Translations under genes and position numbers: made by a program
From: Girardinichthys multiradiatus
Taxonomy: Eukaryota > Chordata > Actinopteri > Cyprinodontiformes > Goodeidae
NCBI RefSeq assembly: GCF_021462225.1
Contig: NC_061811.1
Coordinates: forward strand, 8,023,663-8,087,662
Length of the DNA: 64,000 nucleotides
Reading direction: 5' to 3'
The notes under the pieces: generated by a model
Database searches by the model: none
What the model saw: only the letters and a program-made list of their open reading frames with translations
Told to the model about the DNA's origin: nothing
Part shown: positions 59,261 through 64,000 of the stretch, piece after piece
Layout: every line of letters starts with the position of its first letter
Position numbering within the stretch: the first letter of the stretch is position 1

Positions 59261-60687
59261 AATGTATTTTTACACAGATAAACACAATCATGAGGAACAT
59301 GTTTTATTTATCTCTTTATCAAAATAAGCGAAAAATATTATTATTAGTTAATCGTAATGCCGGTTTGTACTTTGTCAAATAGCAATATTCGGCACATTAA
59401 GCAAAGTTTTTTAATTCAGTTAGTTTGGTTGAAATATTATTTTTTTATTATATACATTTTCTTCATCTATATCCTGTGCATTTTTCCTCTGTCAGCCACA
59501 TTCACACAGTTGTGTAAAATCAAATTGCAATAATAGCAGTAATATTCCACATTTTAAAACTTTTTGTAAAGTCAAGTGATTTCAGTGCAGTTAAAACATA
59601 TTTTAAAGGAATTAAAACTACTAAAAATGGTAAACAAAACAGTTTTTTTTTTGCAACGTAAACCAACAGAATAATAAAAAAGTGCCATTCTACCTCTAAA
59701 AATAGTAAACGACAAAATGAGGTTGAACAGTTGAAATATAGGTAATAGCTTTAAGCCAGCTGAGATAAACTAGCCTGTTTACATTTTCAGAGCTTAAGGC
59801 TGCCCTTTTCTTTTGAGTTATGAGAAAGCCCTCTCACAAGGGATAGAAGTGACAAGAGATGCCAGATCTTTTCCATTATGGATGCGCTCCTGCATGAGTT
59901 GACCCCCTCTACAGGGTGTAGTCTGTCTCACTGATGGGTTCTGGCAAAGACCTGATGGATTCTTTCTCCAGTGGAGCCTCAAGGTTGGTCTCTTCCCCCT
60001 TCTTGCTTTTGTTTTGACAATCACTTTAAAGTAACACCAGCACCAGAGTTAAAGACCTTGTGAAGAAACTGTTAAAGGTTAGTGGAAGCTAACAATAACA
60101 ACTAACCGCTTTTAAATTAGGCTGGTGATGCCCCCATGTGAGTGTTACTCCAATTCAGAGGGTGTCGGTAATGCACACCAAAAGCTGTTTGCCAACTGTC
60201 AATAAAAAGAAGAAGAAGAAGACCTGCATGAGTGTCAAAAGACAGATGCAAGATGTGTGTGGAGTTGCTCCAGCAGTTACAGATGAGTATTTTGTTGAAA
60301 AGGAAAAATGAATTGGGTGTTTGAATACTCTGTTAAATGGGGTTGATAACAGAGTCTCATCTTAACATGCAAAGTTCCCATGAAAGTGCAGCATGAACTT
60401 AACACAATGCGAAGATGTAAAGACATCAGCAGTGACCTTGGAGAACAAGCTCTTGCTGCCCATTGATCTTGGAAGAATGCAATTTCAAGGCTACTTGTTT
60501 TTACAAATCTGCATTTTATTAAGCAACGAGACCTCTGGAACAATTTCGCTTGGACAGTTGACACTGAACTAGATATGTTAGGCCATTATGCACAGCACCA
60601 TGTTTGGAGAAAAATAAACACTGCATAACAGCACAAACACCTCATACAAACAGCCAAGCACAGTGGTGGAGGGCTGTAATGTGGGCT

Positions 60688-60690
<3 letters not shown>
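59261..60690. other. No gene; retroposon-like tail near 60120-60225
   Basis: 60120-60225 ends CCAACTGTCAATAAAAAGAA followed by GAA units, a pattern typical of a retroposed sequence with an AAG-rich tail. The rest is not recognised. Confidence 0.35.

Positions 60691-60742
<52 letters not shown>
60691..60742. repeat. (TA)n microsatellite, left part
   Basis: 26 uninterrupted TA units ending exactly at the Tc1 element. It continues after the element (62352). Confidence 0.97.
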
Positions 60743-60745
<3 letters not shown>

Positions 60746-62351
60746 GTCCTTCTCAAAATATTAGCATATTGTGATAAAGTTCATTATTTTCCATAATGTC
60801 ATGATGAAAATTTAACATTCATATATTTTAGATTCATTGCACACTAACTGAAATATTTCAGGTCTTTTATTGTCGTAATACGGATGATTTTGGCATACAG
60901 CTCATGAAAACCCAAAATTCCTATCTCACAAAATTAGCATATCATTAAAAGGGTCTCTAAACGAGCTATGAACCTAATCATCTGAATCAACGAGTTAACT
61001 CTAAACACCTGCAAATGATTCCTGAGGCCTTTAAAACTCCCAGCCTGGTTCATCACTCAAAACCCCAATCATGGGTAAGACTGCCGACCTGACTGCTGTC
61101 CAGAAGGCCACTATTGACACCCTCAAGCAAGAGGGTAAGACACAGAAAGAAATTTCTGAACGAATAGGCTGTTCCCAGAGTGCTGTATCAAGGCACCTCA
61201 GTGGGAAGTCTGTGGGACGGAAAAAGTGTGGCAGAAAACGCTGCACAACGAGAAGAGGTGACCGGACCCTGAGGAAGATTGTGGAGAAGGGCCGATTCCA
61301 GAACTTGGGGGACCTGCGGAAGCAGTGGACTGAGTCTGGAGTAGAAACATCCAGAGCCACCGTGCACAGGCGTGTGCAGGAAATGGGCTACAGGTGCCGC
61401 ATTTCCCAGGTCAAGCCACTTTTGAACCAGAAACAGCAGCAGAAGCGCCTGACCTGGGCTACAGAGAAACAGCACTGGACTGTTGCTCAGTGGTCCAAAG
61501 TACTTTTTTCGGATGAAAGCAAATTCTGCATGTCATTCTGAAATCAAGGTGCCAGAGTCTGGAGGAAGACTGGGGAGAAGGAAATGCCAAAATGCCAGAT
61601 GTCCAGTATCAAGTACCCACAGTCAGTGATTGTCTGGGGTGCCGTGTCAGCTGCTGGTGTTGGTCCACTGTGTTTTATCAAGGGCAGGGTCAATGCAGCT
61701 AGCTATCAGGAGATTTTGGAGCACTTCATGCTTCCATCTGCTGAAAAGCTTTATGGAGATGAAGATTTCATTTTTCAGCACGACCTGGCACCTGCTCACA
61801 GTGCCAAAACCACTGGTAAATGGTTTACTGACCATGGTATCACTGTGCTCAATTGGCCTGCCAACTCTCCTGACCTGAACCCCATAGAGAATCTGTGGGA
61901 TATTGTGAAGAGAACGTTGAGAGACTCAAGACCCAACACTCTGGATGAGCTAAAGGCCGCTATCGAAGCATCCTGGGCCTCCATAAGACCTCAGCAGTGC
62001 CACAGGCTGATTGCCTCCATGCCACGCCGCATTGAAGCAGTCATTTCTGCAAAAGGATTCCCGACCAAGTATTGAGTGCATAACTGTACATGATTATTTG
62101 AAGGTTGACGTTTTTTGTATTAAAAACACTTTTTTTTATTGGTCGGATGAAATATGCTAATTTTGTGAGATAGGAATTTTGGGTTTTCATGAGCTGTATG
62201 CCAAAATCATCCGTATTAAGACAATAAAAGACCTGAAATATTTCAGTTAGTGTGCAATGAATCTAAAATATATGAATGTTAAATTTTCATCATGACATTA
62301 TGGAAAATAATGAACTTTATCACAATATGCTAATATTTTGAGAAGGACCTG
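60743..62351 (+). mobile_element. Tc1/mariner element, family A copy 4 (1609 bp)
   Basis: Full-length family A copy inserted in a TA microsatellite, so the flanking TA duplication cannot be distinguished from the repeat. The terminal inverted repeats are about 200 bp. Confidence 0.96.
61071..62075 (+). pseudogene. Tc1 transposase, family A copy 4, one nonsense codon
   Basis: Full-length frame (335 codons with stop) without indels. Codon 157 (61539-61541) is TGA where the intact copy has AGA, nine codons after the first catalytic Asp. The downstream part, including Asp238 and Glu273, is otherwise open. Confidence 0.95.
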
Positions 62352-62605
<254 letters not shown>

Positions 62606-63552
62606 CAGGGGTTGGACAATGAAACTGAAACACCTGGTTTTAGACCACAATAATTTATTAGTATGGTGTAGGGCCTCCTTTTGCGGCCAATACAGCGTCA
62701 ATTCGTCTTGGGAATGACATATACAAGTCCTGCACAGTGGTCAGAGGGATTTGAAGCCATTCTTCTTGCAGGATAGTGGCCAGGTCACTACGTGATACTG
62801 GTGGAGGAAAACGTTTCCTGACTCGCTCCTCCAAAACACCCCAAAGTGGCTCAATAATATTTAGATCTGGTGACTGTGCAGGCCATGGAAGATGTTCAAC
62901 TTCACTTTCATGTTCATCAAACCAATCTTTCACCAGTCTTGCTGTGTGTATTGGTGCATTGTCATCCTGATACACGGCACCGCCTTCAGGATACAATGTT
63001 TGAACCATTGGATGCACATGGTCCTCAAGAATGGTTCGGTAGTCCTTGGCAGTGATGCGCCCATCTAGCACAAGTATTGGGCCAAGGGAATGCCATGATA
63101 TGGCAGCCCAAACCATCACTGATCTACCCCCATGCTTCACTCTGGGCATGCAACAGTCTGGGTGGTACGCTTCTTTGGGGCTTCTCTACACCGTAACTCT
63201 CCCGGATGTGGGGAAAACAGTAAAGGTGGACTCATCAGAGAACAATACATGTTTCACATTGTCCACAGCCCAAGATTTGCGCTCCTTGCACCATTGAAAC
63301 CGATGTTTGGCATTGGCATGAGTGATCAAAGGTTTGTCCTCTTTTGAACTCTGGTATGTCACCCATAATGTTGTGTGCATTTCAATATTTTGAGCAAAAC
63401 TGTGCTCTTACCCTGCTAATTGAACCTTCACACTCTGCTCTTACTGGTGCAATGTGCAATCAATGAAGACTGGCCACCAGACTGGTCCAATTTAGCCATG
63501 AAACCTCCTACACTAAAATGACAGGTGTTTCAGTTTCATTGTCCAACCCCTG
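62606..63552 (-). mobile_element. Tc1/mariner element, family D, internally deleted (947 bp)
   Basis: 31-bp perfect terminal inverted repeats (62606-62636 and 63522-63552, beginning CAGGGGTTGGACAATGAAAC), flanked by TA at 62604-62605 and 63553-63554. The transposase N-terminal half is missing, so this is a deletion derivative. The short inverted repeats set it apart from families A-C. Confidence 0.94.
62658..63380 (-). pseudogene. Tc1 transposase, family D, 5'-deleted with a nonsense codon
   Basis: One continuous frame from about 63380 to 62658, broken only by a TAG at 63186-63188 where a Trp codon is expected (VTV-stop-RSPKEAY). It contains FSDESTF (first Asp), YQDDNAPIHT (second Asp) and SPDLNIIEPLW (Glu). 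The helix-turn-helix region is deleted. It ends GGPTPY at the normal TAA-like terminus (62658). Confidence 0.92.
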
Positions 63553-63599
63553 TAGGCAAGGTCCTGTATCTGCAAAACTTCTTTTCTAGAGTAAAATTT

Positions 63600-63960
63600 G
63601 AGGCCATATATCTGTCAGCTAAATCTTGTCCCTAACTGGGTCATCAACAGGACAATGATTTCAGATACAGCAGCAAATATACAACAGAATGGCTAAGAAA
63701 GGAAGGAATCAAGGTTCTGCAGTGGCCCACTCAAAGTCCAGACTTTGACCTGATTGAAATGCTGTGCTGAAATCTATCTGCAAACCTCAATTACCCAAAC
63801 AAATGTTGAAATGAGTCAACCAAAATTCCTCCACAATGGTCTGAGTCTGATAAAGATGTGTAGAAAATCACTGCCAAGAGGTTTTACTGCTGAAGGTGGT
63901 TGTTCATGCTAATGAATCACAGAGTATACTTAGTTTTTCACATAAGTCTATTCTATGGAA
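63600..63960 (+). mobile_element. Tc1 relic
   Basis: The plus strand keeps a transposase fragment, HQQDNDF (second Asp) to TEWLRKEGIKVLQWPTQSPD and then LIEML (Glu), at about 63640-63770. It is followed by out-of-frame C-terminal sequence and then terminal-repeat-like text to about 63960. Heavily mutated. Confidence 0.8.
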
Positions 63961-64000
63961 ACGTTTTTTTCTCCCGACAACAGGGGACTGTAGCCAGAAG

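Overview
This is a teleost fish genomic window: one conserved vertebrate gene, bahd1 (+ strand), embedded in DNA dominated by Tc1/mariner transposons of several families and ages. The fish assignment rests on the exon-intron structure, the high density of Tc1-like elements (including Sleeping Beauty-type relics), tRNA-derived SINEs, a CR1/L2/Rex1-like LINE and abundant microsatellites. The species cannot be determined from the sequence alone.

Layout. 1-3.8 kb: a decayed LINE (minus strand) split by a Tc1 element. 4.8-5.4 kb: Tc1 relic. 7.5-8.1 kb: an intact, unrecognised single-exon ORF (minus) encoding a putative membrane protein. 8.5-9.3 kb: an inverted-repeat element without a coding region, followed by a CpG-rich possible promoter or first exon (9.4-9.9 kb). 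10.6-11.1 kb: Sleeping Beauty-like relic. 13.3-14.8 kb: Tc1 with a frameshifted transposase. 15.0-16.6 kb: a Tc1-related element with an open 350-aa transposase, DD38E spacing and 271-bp inverted repeats that overlap the coding end. 17-28.7 kb: mostly unannotated sequence with microsatellites and old relics. 28.7-33.1 kb: a deleted Tc1, an intact Tc1 (334-aa transposase) and an old Tc1 relic. 33.3-53.7 kb: bahd1, with a CpG-rich candidate non-coding first exon, six coding exons (39771-53143) and introns carrying two SINEs, two near full-length Tc1 elements and further relics. 53.7-64 kb: no confident gene; a Tc1 relic, a Tc1 inserted in a TA microsatellite, an internally deleted Tc1 of another family and a final relic.

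One Tc1 family, called family A here, has four near-identical full-length copies (about 1.6 kb, 200-bp inverted repeats, TA target duplications). Three are disabled by a single nonsense codon each, at different codons; the copy at 29696-31305 has an open reading frame with the full DD34E triad.

The spliced bahd1 model closes exactly in frame (2475 nt, 824 aa). It ends in a BAH domain and contains both conserved ASLNAE-type motifs and a 16-histidine run. I did not find a clear new multi-gene system. The best candidates for something undescribed are the orphan membrane-protein ORF, the inverted-repeat element next to it, and the overlap of inverted repeat and coding sequence in the DD38E element.
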